64,000 bases of DNA from the NCBI GenBank assembly GCA_011050675.1, contig DRFI01000028.1, positions 62,001 to 126,000 on the forward strand. The letters run 5' to 3'. The stretch is from Maribacter sp. Lineage in GTDB: Bacteria > Bacteroidota > Bacteroidia > Flavobacteriales > Flavobacteriaceae. Below, in pieces: positions 25,180 through 33,953 of the stretch (position 1 is the first letter of the stretch; each line of letters begins with the position of its first letter). The notes beneath the pieces were generated by a model. That model saw only the letters and a program-made list of their open reading frames with translations, was not told where the DNA came from and ran no database searches. Position numbers and translations under genes: made by a program.

Positions 25180-26049
25180 TTAAAATCCAATTCCGGTATC
25201 GATGGCCCTTTTGATCGTTTTTTTGATGATGTTCTTGGCAATGCTTGTGGCTAAATTGGTACTCATTTCCAAGGTTTTCCCTAGTAGCTGGACTGACTTG
25301 TCCACCATTATCGGTTTTGCTATACCTTTATTCTGGGAAAGTTGTGCCATGATCCTACCTCCGGACATGGAGCGGTGTACCTCGCTTGCCTTGAAATTAT
25401 GGCCCTCATATTGGAACCGGAAGCCCTGTAATTTATTGGCCCGGTTTATTGTCGGGGTGACTTCCACATTCCTTTCTTTCATGGCCTTGATGTAGGAGTC
25501 TAATGTTTTTGGCCTTTCGGTTTCCATTATCCTTTGATGGATGTCCTTTATTTCAAGCCGGACCTTTGTGGAATCCAGTTCCTTTTCCAATTGTACCTCC
25601 TTGACCGTGGTCAGTCCCATTTCCTTCGCTACGTTCTCGGCGGCCAGTTGGCTCCGCTTCCCAATAAAACTGTCATTGTAGGCCTTTCCATCAAAACCGA
25701 TACGGTTCACGTACAAATGGACATGCATATGTTCCTTGTCCCTATGGACAAAGGCGATGGCCTGTCGTTCCTTCAGCTGCATTTCCTTGACGAACCTTTG
25801 GGTTAGTTCTCCTAACTGTTCCTTGGTAAGATTCTTACCATCTTCCTGTGTCGGACTGAGTATAAAGCTTAGGGTATTCTTTTGGCAGCGGATATTCTCT
25901 TCTTGTATCAGTTTGAACTCCTCGGTGATCTCTCTAGGACTGTTTCCCGCCAGATGTTGGCTAAAGACGATTTCCGCATCCTTCTCCTGGTTCCAACCGT
26001 AATCGATACTTGTTCCGGTATGTGATATGGATGTTCCCTTGCCAATCAT
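25180..26049 (-). CDS. Relaxase / mobilisation nuclease
   Basis: The relaxase nicks the transfer origin and pilots DNA to the recipient. The metal-binding three-histidine motif is EHMHVHLYVNR, preceded by LSPTQEDGKNLTKEQ and QAIAFVHRDK, as in the MobA/VirD2-like family found on Bacteroidota elements. At 289 residues it is short, with only a helical tail after the relaxase domain and no primase fusion. Its ATG overlaps the mobC stop (TAATG), so the two are translationally coupled. Confidence 0.88.
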   Translation of the reverse strand: MIGKGTSISHTGTSIDYGWNQEKDAEIVFSQHLAGNSPREITEEFKLIQEENIRCQKNTLSFILSPTQEDGKNLTKEQLGELTQRFVKEMQLKERQAIAFVHRDKEHMHVHLYVNRIGFDGKAYNDSFIGKRSQLAAENVAKEMGLTTVKEVQLEKELDSTKVRLEIKDIHQRIMETERPKTLDSYIKAMKERNVEVTPTINRANKLQGFRFQYEGHNFKASEVHRSMSGGRIMAQLSQNKGIAKPIMVDKSVQLLGKTLEMSTNLATSIAKNIIKKTIKRAIDTGIGF

Positions 26050-26351
26050 TATTTTGTTTTTTTGAAATTATAAAGGTGTGTTCGTATTTCTTCCGCCAGT
26101 TGTGCAACCTCGCTGGCCAGTTTAGGGTTATGTTTCCTGAACATGTTACCTATTCGGGTAAAATTCCCCTTGTACTTCACCAGCATTTTATAATGGGCTA
26201 ATTGTTCCTCGGTCAACCGTTCGATAACGGTATTGCCAAAAGCAGAGCTGCGGCAATATTCGGAGAGGGAAATACCTGCACGTTCCGCCCTTTTTCTGAG
26301 CAGTTTTTTCTCGTAGATGGAGCATCTAAATTTGATATACGTACGTTTCAT
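26049..26351 (-). CDS. MobC-like mobilisation accessory protein
   Basis: This 100-residue protein is of the ribbon-helix-helix type: KRTYIKFRCSIYEKKLLRKRAERAGISLSEYCRSSAFG, with the later YKGNFTRIGNMFRKHN motif of the MobC family (NLNQIARxxN-like). It is expected to help the relaxase bind and open oriT. It precedes the relaxase gene with a one-base overlap. Confidence 0.85.
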   Translation of the reverse strand: MKRTYIKFRCSIYEKKLLRKRAERAGISLSEYCRSSAFGNTVIERLTEEQLAHYKMLVKYKGNFTRIGNMFRKHNPKLASEVAQLAEEIRTHLYNFKKTK

Positions 26352-26422
26352 TTCTTTTTTACTTTGCGACCAACGGGAGTAAAGCGAGTTTGTCTTTGTG
26401 GCAACAAAGACACATCTCGCGC

Positions 26423-27304
26423 TTACTGACCAAGTCCCTTTTTAACACTTTTTACCAGCCATTCGTTGACATCCTTGAATCCTTCGTAAAGCATAGATTT
26501 GTCCAGGCAGTTTTTGGAACGGGCCATCAACTTTTGCGTCGCTCCTTTTCCATTTTGGTCATTGTCCAAATACAGGTCGATTTGGCTATAACTATCAATA
26601 ATCTTCATACCTTTCTTTAGAAAGGCAGTAGAGTTCAAGACCAGAAAATCATATTCCAAATTTGATCCTTCGGTACCCTCTAAAATCGATAACAGGTCGA
26701 ACATCCCTTCGGTAACGATGAGTTTTCCGTTTCCATTTTTGATATGGGTAATATCCTTGGGCGAACTACAGTTTTTATAATATTTGTTCCGTAGCTCCCA
26801 TCCGCCAGAACCGTTCTTCAATCCTATGGCGAAGTAGCGTCTTCCCTTGTTCAGGTAATGAACTTCCATACAAATGGCCGCTGCTGTCGAAATGGAAATC
26901 CTTCGTTCAAATAGATATTGTAACAGACCATAGTGCCGGATAGGCCGTGCATGAAAAATCTGTATTCCATAATGGTTATCGTTGCTTAAAACTGGCCGCT
27001 GTTGAAAAGAGAAAGAGGCTTGGTCCTGTTCCAAAAACCTTAAAGTTTCCTTTACCGAAGATTTGGTGATTTTACACACCAGATCGATAACATTTCCTCC
27101 GATTCCTTCCCCATGGTCGTACCATCTATTGAGTTTCTTGGACACCTTGAAAGAGGCATGCGTTTCTGAGCGAAGAGGGCTTAGGAACCAAGCTTCTTTA
27201 TCGTTTGTCATGGTCGGAAAGTGCCCGAGTTTTGCCAGCGCCCTTTCGATGGGAAAAGCTCGGGCTCTTTCACACGATAATCCTGTAGTTCTTTTTTCTT
27301 TCAT
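26423..27304 (-). CDS. Toprim-domain DNA primase of the element
   Basis: This protein of 293 residues has an N-terminal CHC2-like primase domain (WFLSPLRSETHASFKVSKKLNRWYDHGEGIGGNVIDLV) and a Toprim domain with the catalytic glutamate in VTEGMFDLL and the DxD motif in YLDNDQNG. The zinc-finger cysteines of CHC2 primases are missing, as in other element-borne versions. It probably primes element replication with the helicase encoded upstream on the same strand. A repeat array lies between the two genes. Confidence 0.85.
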   Translation of the reverse strand: MKEKRTTGLSCERARAFPIERALAKLGHFPTMTNDKEAWFLSPLRSETHASFKVSKKLNRWYDHGEGIGGNVIDLVCKITKSSVKETLRFLEQDQASFSFQQRPVLSNDNHYGIQIFHARPIRHYGLLQYLFERRISISTAAAICMEVHYLNKGRRYFAIGLKNGSGGWELRNKYYKNCSSPKDITHIKNGNGKLIVTEGMFDLLSILEGTEGSNLEYDFLVLNSTAFLKKGMKIIDSYSQIDLYLDNDQNGKGATQKLMARSKNCLDKSMLYEGFKDVNEWLVKSVKKGLGQ

Positions 27305-27339
27305 AAGCCAAATGGTTTTACCTATTTTTTTGATGATAT

Positions 27340-27524
27340 GATGACAACACCTCCCAAGGCCCCTATAGTATTAGGTTTCCCCTGTCATCGTTTTGTCATC
27401 ACGTCATCGTTCTTCTTTTTTTACAAGCATTTCCGTCATCATTATTTTTTTTGATGACAAAATGATGACAGTTTGATGACGGCTTCGGCCCCTATAAACA
27501 TTGGCCCCGTCCTATTCCGTCATC
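27340..27524. repeat. GATGAC/GTCATC repeat array, candidate replication origin
   Basis: Nine copies of the hexamer occur in 185 bases. GTCATC starts at 27384, 27395, 27403, 27435 and 27519, and GATGAC at 27340, 27453, 27464 and 27475. Several are 11 bases apart, one helical turn. The decamer GGCCCCTATA flanks the core at 27358 and 27487. The array fills the gap between the primase and helicase genes and runs into the helicase 3' end. The pattern resembles iterons bound by an initiator. Confidence 0.65.
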
Positions 27525-28717
27525 GTATCATCGAAATTTTTGTTCAAAAAGTCTTTTTCCACCGTAAAGTACCTTCCTTTGGCATCGATCATGTGGATAT
27601 CCCCATCGCTCCAAATGGTCACTTTTTGGTATTTGTTGGAGTTGTCCTGGTTGACGAGTTTCCAATCGTTCTTCAGCAATTTCCGCAACTGGGTCAAGTC
27701 GGTCTTGACACGGGTTTTGTTCAGCAGGTGCAGCGCATCGATGGGACAGAGATTTATTTCCTCCAGTTCGAACTTTTCCATGACACTGAACAGGATACTG
27801 GCCAGTTCCTTCTCCACCCGGTTCCTATTGTTCCGTACCAACCTTTTTAACGCAGCTGTTCTAATCTGTTTTGGGGTGAACCACATTCTGGTGGTGTGCT
27901 CACTCGATAACTGTCGCTTTTGCATGTAATGTAGAAAGGCGGGTATCTCAGATTTCAGTTGATTCAGGAAATCGGTTTCCTCTTTTTTGAGCACGGGTAT
28001 TTTCAAGACCCAAAAACGGGTCTCGTTCCCGTCAATTTTTATGAAGTTGTCCTCGTTGTTGCTGCATAGGACGAACTTACCGAAGAACTCCACTTCCCTT
28101 TTATCCTTTCCTTTGGCCTCCAATTTGTTGATATTGGTGGTGCTCAGGTATTTGATACGTTCCGTCAATTCTTCTTTGTTGAACAGTACTTCGTCAATGC
28201 AGATGAGCAGCTTGTTCGCCCAATCCGCATTGAACTGGCTACTGAAACTATCATTGGTCAAGTAGGTCATGTTATTGTCGAAGATGGCCTTCAGCCATTT
28301 CAAAAAAGTACTCTTGCCTGTGGAACGTTCCATGGAAACTAAACAAAGAATAGGCAATACCTGTACCGGTTTTGTATACAGTAATTGTAGGTAATCCAAT
28401 CCTAGTTCATAGTGTTTCCCGAAAATATGTTTCACAAAATTCAATGAATGTTGGCATTCCCCTTCTTTTGGGATTGCCGGCAACGGGGAATAAGTATTGT
28501 AGAACCCTTTATATTCCTGTTTAAAATGGATATGATTGGGGATACAGGTAAAGCCATCGTATTTTGGAACCTTGCTCAGGTAATCCTTGCCATGGTCCTG
28601 GCGGATGGTCTCGATGTTCCAATGCACCAGGATCTCGTTGAAATGTCCGGCGATGGTAGGTGCCTGCACCAATTTATAGTACGATGTGCCCACCCGTAAG
28701 TAAGGTACTGTTTTCAT
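27512..28717 (-). CDS. SF3-type primase-helicase
   Basis: This 401-residue ATPase is related to VapE/D5-like helicases of mobile elements. Walker A is SMERSTGKSTFLKWL, Walker B is KLLICIDEVLF, and the sensor-like FGKFVLCSNNEDNFIKID and ETRFWVLKIP blocks follow. The C-terminus is a winged-helix-like region. The frame extends to a TTG at 28750, but the ATG at 28717 (MKTVPYLRVGTSYY) is the likely start. With the Toprim primase it forms a replication module. Confidence 0.85.
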   Translation of the reverse strand: MKTVPYLRVGTSYYKLVQAPTIAGHFNEILVHWNIETIRQDHGKDYLSKVPKYDGFTCIPNHIHFKQEYKGFYNTYSPLPAIPKEGECQHSLNFVKHIFGKHYELGLDYLQLLYTKPVQVLPILCLVSMERSTGKSTFLKWLKAIFDNNMTYLTNDSFSSQFNADWANKLLICIDEVLFNKEELTERIKYLSTTNINKLEAKGKDKREVEFFGKFVLCSNNEDNFIKIDGNETRFWVLKIPVLKKEETDFLNQLKSEIPAFLHYMQKRQLSSEHTTRMWFTPKQIRTAALKRLVRNNRNRVEKELASILFSVMEKFELEEINLCPIDALHLLNKTRVKTDLTQLRKLLKNDWKLVNQDNSNKYQKVTIWSDGDIHMIDAKGRYFTVEKDFLNKNFDDTMTE

Positions 28718-28791
28718 ATAAAATGTTTTGAACTCCCAGGGGATTCCCAAGATGTACTGATGAATTTTGAAAAGTTTAGAGATGCAAATTC

Positions 28792-29061
28792 CTAACGAAC
28801 GGGCTTAGCTATCGTTTCGATTTCATTTATGGGTCTTCGTTCGTTCTGGAGCAACCAATCCTCTATTTTCTTCCGTTCGAAAAAAATAAGTTTTCCGTTG
28901 GGTTTGGAGTGTGGAACGGTTCCCGCAGCGGTAAGTTTGTACAGGTAGCTTCTGGATATCCCAGTATAGTCACAGGTCTCCTCGAAGGTCAGCACCTCCT
29001 TGTTCGCCATCAAAAGTTTTTCCAAACGGTCCAGCCGTTCGAGTATTAAAATAGTGTCCAT
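28792..29061 (-). CDS. Excisionase-like helix-turn-helix protein
   Basis: This small DNA-binding protein of 89 residues has an HTH_17/MerR-like fold: LTFEETCDYTGISRSYLYKLTAAGTVPHSKPNGKLIFFERKKIEDWL. Such proteins act as excision or replication factors in integrative elements. The frame extends to 29115, but the ATG at 29061 (MDTILILERL) is the family-like start. It is the first gene of the minus-strand replication and mobilisation group. Confidence 0.85.
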   Translation of the reverse strand: MDTILILERLDRLEKLLMANKEVLTFEETCDYTGISRSYLYKLTAAGTVPHSKPNGKLIFFERKKIEDWLLQNERRPINEIETIAKPVR

Positions 29062-29590
29062 TTTGTTTCTTTTTAAGGTTACGAAATGAACAAAAGCGCT
29101 TTTGTTTTCCTTCAATATTTTTACTGGATAAATGTATGAAAATAGGTAAACAGCACTATGGAACGATACAATTAGTTATCCACAAATAATTGATATACAG
29201 CATCTTGAATCAAAATGAACCAAACGGGATTAAGTTGAGGAAGAACAAATTTTATTCGGTTTCATTTGATACCAAATGGAACCATTTTGAATCTTGGCAA
29301 AGTGTGCGATTTGTAAGGTAATTCTAGGTTATCAACAATTGAAAATCAAGGGATGGTGAAATTTGAACGGGAAAAAAGTCAGTTTTCCATGTTTAGATTA
29401 TCTTAAGTACGATTTGATATTTTATTATTACGTAAAAAGATCGGTATTCCATTTAAAGATACTGCCTCAAGAAAAGATTATTTTTAATGTATTTCCCTAA
29501 AATTTAATTTTTAGCTTAGCTTTTTCAACTTTCCACTGTATTAGTCAAGTAAATTCAAATTTCATTAAGTTTACATTTCATCACAAATTT
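29062..29590. other. Divergent intergenic region between the replication module and the fructan sensor
   Basis: About 530 AT-rich bases without a convincing gene. It contains a perfect DnaA-box-like word TTATCCACA (29176-29184) and a near match TTATCAACA (29329-29337). Imperfect inverted copies of ATCAAAATGAACC/TTCATTTTGAT-type words lie at 29207-29226, 29258-29270 and 29276-29292. It must hold promoters for the HTH gene (minus) and the hybrid sensor (plus). The repeated words may be binding sites for the HTH protein. Confidence 0.5.
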
Positions 29591-32341
29591 ATGAGACCTA
29601 AAAGGTACATTTTCATCTTGTTGAATATTTCTTTGGTTTTTTCCTTTTTCTCGTGTAATCGAAATAAGGACAAAGACAAAATACATATAGGGTTTTCTCA
29701 AGCCATGACCAATGACGATTGGAGGCGTTCCATGAACAACTCGATGAAGTTACAGGCTTCAATGAACCCTGAAATTGATTTACAAATTAAAGATGCTAAT
29801 TACGATGTACTAACACAAATAAAACAGATAGATGAGCTTATTGCAGATAGCGTAGATGTACTAGTTGTCTCGCCTATTCAATCTAAACCTATTACAGCGG
29901 TAGTAAAGAAGGCAATCAAAGCCGGAATTCCCGTTTTGGTGGTGGATAGAAAAACCGAAGGTCAACAATATACTGCCTATGTAGGCGCAGATAATATTGA
30001 AATAGGAAGAAATGCGGCAAAGGAAATAATTGCATCAAACTATAACGATTCCATACGAATTATTGAAATTAAAGGTTTGGCTGGTTCTTCACCTGCCGAA
30101 GAAAGAGCGATTGGTTTTCAACAAGTGTTAGATCAATTTAAAAAGGCCCAAATTGTGGCGACCATTGAAGGGGACTGGGAAAAGGAGTCTATTCAGAACA
30201 GGTTGATACAGCTATTAAATGATGATATTATTGTAGATTACGTATTTGCCCATAACGATAGAATGGCAGTTGGAGCTTGGGAAGTGGCACGTGATTTGGG
30301 AATGGAAAATGAAATCAGTTTTATTGGAGTAGATGGTCTTGCCGGAACTAATGGAGGAATTCAGGCAGTAAAAGATGGAGTTTTAAAGGCAACTGTTCTC
30401 TATCCTACTGGTGGTGATGAAGCCATAAAATTGGCATTGAAAATTTTAAGTAAAGAATCCATTCCCAAGAACAATATACTTTCAACTACCATTATAAATG
30501 AGTTGAATGCGGATATTATGTTCAATCAATTTGAAAAAATCAATGAACAGCAAGCTAAAATGGAGGAACAATTGGCCGCTATAAAAAAACAGGAAGAACT
30601 CTATTATTCTCAAAGTAACCTTCTAAAAATTACGATGGCACTTTTGGCAATTATACTAAGCCTCGCAATATATAGCATCTATTCCATTTTTGCTATTCGA
30701 AAAAAGAACAGACAGCTTGAGTTGACGAATAATAAGATTACTATTCAGCGGAATCAAATTGAAAAAATTGCGAAGGAAATTAAAATCAGTAACGAGGCGA
30801 AATTAAATTTCTTTACAGGACTTTCTCATGAATTTAAAACGCCCATTACGTTAATATTAAGTTCTATTGAATCTATGAGCGATTTTGCTAAGGTGAAAGG
30901 TTCTAAAATTATGAACGAGGTAGAACTCATTTACAATAATTCTAATCGCCTATTGAGATTGATCAACCAATTGCTTGATTTTAGAAAAATTGAAGATCGC
31001 AAGTTTAACATAAAGGCATCAAAAACCAATCTATTCGACTTTTCAAAAATCATTTATAAAGATTTTGAGAGGGAGGCAAAAAAAAGAAATATCGATTTCA
31101 GGTTAAACTCCAATCATGAATCATTGAATGTATTTATAGACAGGAATTTGATGGATAAAGTCTATTTCAACTTACTTTCTAATGCCTTTAAGTTCACGCC
31201 CGATAATGGCAAGATTGGAATTACTATTGAAGATGATGAGCGTAGCAATACCGTTAACATTTGTTTTATGGATTCAGGTATCGGAATACCTAAAAATGAA
31301 ATGGATGGGGTCTTTCAAGCATTTTTTAAAGGATCAAACAATAGAAAAAACAGCTCTGGAATAGGATTGCATTTAAGCAAGGAGTTTGTGGAAATGCACA
31401 AGGGAACTATCCAAGTCAAGTCTTTACATGGAACGGAGTTCATTATAACAATATATAAGGGACAAGCACATTTTGATGAAACAGAAATAATAGCAGAACA
31501 AGATTTGGTAGATACCAATATCATCGATTTTACTTCAGAATATTTGATAGATGATAATTACTTGATTCAGGCACCGAGTAAAAACAAAGAAAAGTACTCG
31601 GTATTGATAATTGAAGACAATAAGGATCTATCACAATTTCTCAAGAACAAATTACAATTAGAGTATGATATTTATCTATCCGATGGCATAGATGCTATTG
31701 AGAAGGCTTTTGAAACTGTCCCCGATATAATACTTTGTGATATCAATCTACCAGATAAAGATGGTTTTGAGATCTGTGAAATTTTAAAAAAGGACTTACG
31801 AACTTCTCACATACCCACTATAATACTTACCGCTTTGGGTAATAAGGAATCTTATATCAAAGGACTTCAATCAGGAGCAGATTTGTATCTGACTAAACCC
31901 TTCAGCTATTCAATTTTGGTTCAGTCAATTAAGTCCTTGCTTTATAATCGAGAGAAACTTCGGTATTACTATACCAGTAACATTCATAAAATTGAAGAAC
32001 TAAATTCCTTTGGGAATATAGAACAAAAATTTATACACCAATTAAATTCCCTTATCAACGAAAATTTGGGGAATTCCGACTATTCGGTTGAAAACCTAGC
32101 TGAAAATCTTACTATTTCAAGGGTTCAACTATACAGAAAGGTAAAGGCGATGATGGGAATTAGTATAAGTGATTACATAGGTAATATCCGATTGGAAAAG
32201 GCTAAAATCATGCTCGAAACGAGTTCTTTAACTGTTGCGGAAATTGCATATGCCAATGGCTTCTCATCTCCAAATTACTTCTCTACGGCCTTTAAAAACA
32301 AATACGGCACATCTCCCGCGGCGTTTCGTAAATCTGTTTAA
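29591..32341 (+). CDS. Hybrid two-component sensor-regulator with periplasmic sugar-binding domain (fructan HTCS)
   Basis: One protein of 916 residues holds a whole signalling path. It has an N-terminal export signal, a LacI/ribose-binding-type periplasmic domain (about 30-330; IHIGFSQAMTNDDWR, VGADNIEIGRNA), one membrane helix (346-368), a histidine kinase with His413 in LSHEFKTPITL, an ATPase domain, a receiver domain with Asp717 (ILCDINLPDKDG) and an AraC DNA-binding domain. BT1754 of Bacteroides thetaiotaomicron has this layout and binds fructose; by analogy this one senses fructose and activates the downstream fructan genes. Confidence 0.9.
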   Translation: MRPKRYIFILLNISLVFSFFSCNRNKDKDKIHIGFSQAMTNDDWRRSMNNSMKLQASMNPEIDLQIKDANYDVLTQIKQIDELIADSVDVLVVSPIQSKPITAVVKKAIKAGIPVLVVDRKTEGQQYTAYVGADNIEIGRNAAKEIIASNYNDSIRIIEIKGLAGSSPAEERAIGFQQVLDQFKKAQIVATIEGDWEKESIQNRLIQLLNDDIIVDYVFAHNDRMAVGAWEVARDLGMENEISFIGVDGLAGTNGGIQAVKDGVLKATVLYPTGGDEAIKLALKILSKESIPKNNILSTTIINELNADIMFNQFEKINEQQAKMEEQLAAIKKQEELYYSQSNLLKITMALLAIILSLAIYSIYSIFAIRKKNRQLELTNNKITIQRNQIEKIAKEIKISNEAKLNFFTGLSHEFKTPITLILSSIESMSDFAKVKGSKIMNEVELIYNNSNRLLRLINQLLDFRKIEDRKFNIKASKTNLFDFSKIIYKDFEREAKKRNIDFRLNSNHESLNVFIDRNLMDKVYFNLLSNAFKFTPDNGKIGITIEDDERSNTVNICFMDSGIGIPKNEMDGVFQAFFKGSNNRKNSSGIGLHLSKEFVEMHKGTIQVKSLHGTEFIITIYKGQAHFDETEIIAEQDLVDTNIIDFTSEYLIDDNYLIQAPSKNKEKYSVLIIEDNKDLSQFLKNKLQLEYDIYLSDGIDAIEKAFETVPDIILCDINLPDKDGFEICEILKKDLRTSHIPTIILTALGNKESYIKGLQSGADLYLTKPFSYSILVQSIKSLLYNREKLRYYYTSNIHKIEELNSFGNIEQKFIHQLNSLINENLGNSDYSVENLAENLTISRVQLYRKVKAMMGISISDYIGNIRLEKAKIMLETSSLTVAEIAYANGFSSPNYFSTAFKNKYGTSPAAFRKSV

Positions 32342-32585
32342 GTTACGTTATAAACCTTATTTCAATCATTTTTCTTTTTACACGTATCAATTTCTAACAT
32401 TATGTAACATGAATATAATTATTGGATTGTAGTTGATGTTAAAATCTGAATATAAAATATTATTATTCAGTCACTTAACACTTTTCAATAAGTTTCTTAA
32501 CAAAAGCATAACACATTGATACATCATCAAAATACATACTCATTTTTTACGAATACTTTAGTAACCGTACTAGAGAATTACGATT

Positions 32586-33953
32586 ATGAGAAAAATATGG
32601 ATTTGGTCGATTACCGCTGCACTAGCTGGTTTTCTTTTTGGCTTTGATACTGTTGTGATATCAGGTGCTGATAAAAAACTACAGGCCCTATGGCAATCTT
32701 CCGATATGTTCCATGGTACAGTTGTTATGGCAATGGCTTTATGGGGAACCGTGGTAGGTGCAATTTTGGGTGGGATTCCCACGAACAAGATTGGGAGAAA
32801 GAAGACTTTATTATGGATAGGTATACTTTATACATTATCTGCCCTAGGTTCAGCTTTTGCCAATGATCCAATAACTTTCGCAATATTCAGGTTTATTGGT
32901 GGTCTGGGAGTCGGCGCATCAACCATAGCGGCTCCGGCATACATCTCAGAAATAGCTCCGGCAAAAGACCGGGGAAAATTGGTAGGGCTTTATCAGTTTA
33001 ATATCGTATTCGGCATTTTAGTAGCATTCTTATCCAACTACTTGTTAAGCGGTATTGGAGAAAATGCGTGGCGATGGATGATCGGTGTAGAGGCTATACC
33101 TGCATTTATCTATACCCTATTTGTATTAACGGTTCCAAAAAGCCCAAGATGGTTGTTGACCAAAATGCGCACAGACGAAGCAAAAAAAGTATTGCGACTT
33201 ATCAATCCTGATCAAGATCCAGAAGCATTAATGTTAGAGATTAAGACAGAAAGCGAAAACATTGTTTCCGGGGAAAACATATTTATTAAAAAATATAGGT
33301 TTCCGCTCATGTTGGCTTTTTTAATTGCCATGTTCAACCAATTTTCTGGCATCAATGCATTTCTTTATTATGCCCCAAGAATATTCGAAGAAGCAGGTCT
33401 AGGAGAAAGTACGGCACTTTTAAGCAGTATTGGAATAGGAGTGACCAATATGCTTTTTACACTTTTAGGTGTCTTTCTTATTGACCGGCTAGGTAGGAAA
33501 CAACTAATGTATATAGGTTCTGTTGGTTACATAATTTCCCTATCATTAGTAGCTTGTGCTTTTTTCCTTAATTGGGAAGGCATGGCAGTTCCCATTTTCT
33601 TATTTCTCTTTATTGCGGCACATGCCATAGGACAGGGAACAGTAATCTGGGTGTTCATTTCTGAAATCTTCCCAAATCATTTAAGAGGTTCTGGTCAATC
33701 GTTCGGTAGTTCGGTTCATTGGATTTTAGCCGCTATTATACCCTCATTGGTTCCAGTTCTTTTTACCTCCATAGGTGCTGGTACCGTATTCGCCATTTTT
33801 GCTTTTATGATGATTTTACAATTGTTGTTCGTGGCATTTATTATGCCAGAGACCAAGGGAATTTCGCTAGAAGAACTTAGTAATAAACTTATAAAAGGAA
33901 GAAAGAATAGAACAGACGATATCATTGGTCATGCAGAACAGAAAGCAAATTAA
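32586..33953 (+). CDS. MFS sugar porter (fructose-type)
   Basis: This 12-helix inner-membrane symporter of 455 residues has the sugar-porter signatures GFLFGFDTVVISGA, GRKKTLLWIG, RFIGGLGVGASTIAAPAYISEIAP, the QFSGINAFLYYAPRIF sugar-binding helix 7 and PETKG near the end. It probably brings released fructose or sucrose into the cytoplasm. The 244-base gap before it should carry the promoter controlled by the hybrid sensor; I could not fix a -7 element there. Its stop overlaps the GH32 start (TAATG). Confidence 0.9.
   Translation: MRKIWIWSITAALAGFLFGFDTVVISGADKKLQALWQSSDMFHGTVVMAMALWGTVVGAILGGIPTNKIGRKKTLLWIGILYTLSALGSAFANDPITFAIFRFIGGLGVGASTIAAPAYISEIAPAKDRGKLVGLYQFNIVFGILVAFLSNYLLSGIGENAWRWMIGVEAIPAFIYTLFVLTVPKSPRWLLTKMRTDEAKKVLRLINPDQDPEALMLEIKTESENIVSGENIFIKKYRFPLMLAFLIAMFNQFSGINAFLYYAPRIFEEAGLGESTALLSSIGIGVTNMLFTLLGVFLIDRLGRKQLMYIGSVGYIISLSLVACAFFLNWEGMAVPIFLFLFIAAHAIGQGTVIWVFISEIFPNHLRGSGQSFGSSVHWILAAIIPSLVPVLFTSIGAGTVFAIFAFMMILQLLFVAFIMPETKGISLEELSNKLIKGRKNRTDDIIGHAEQKAN

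Noticed and set aside
27473-27929. Two overlapping plus-strand frames of 125 and 142 codons
   Set aside because: Both are antisense to the helicase gene and show no domain-like features.
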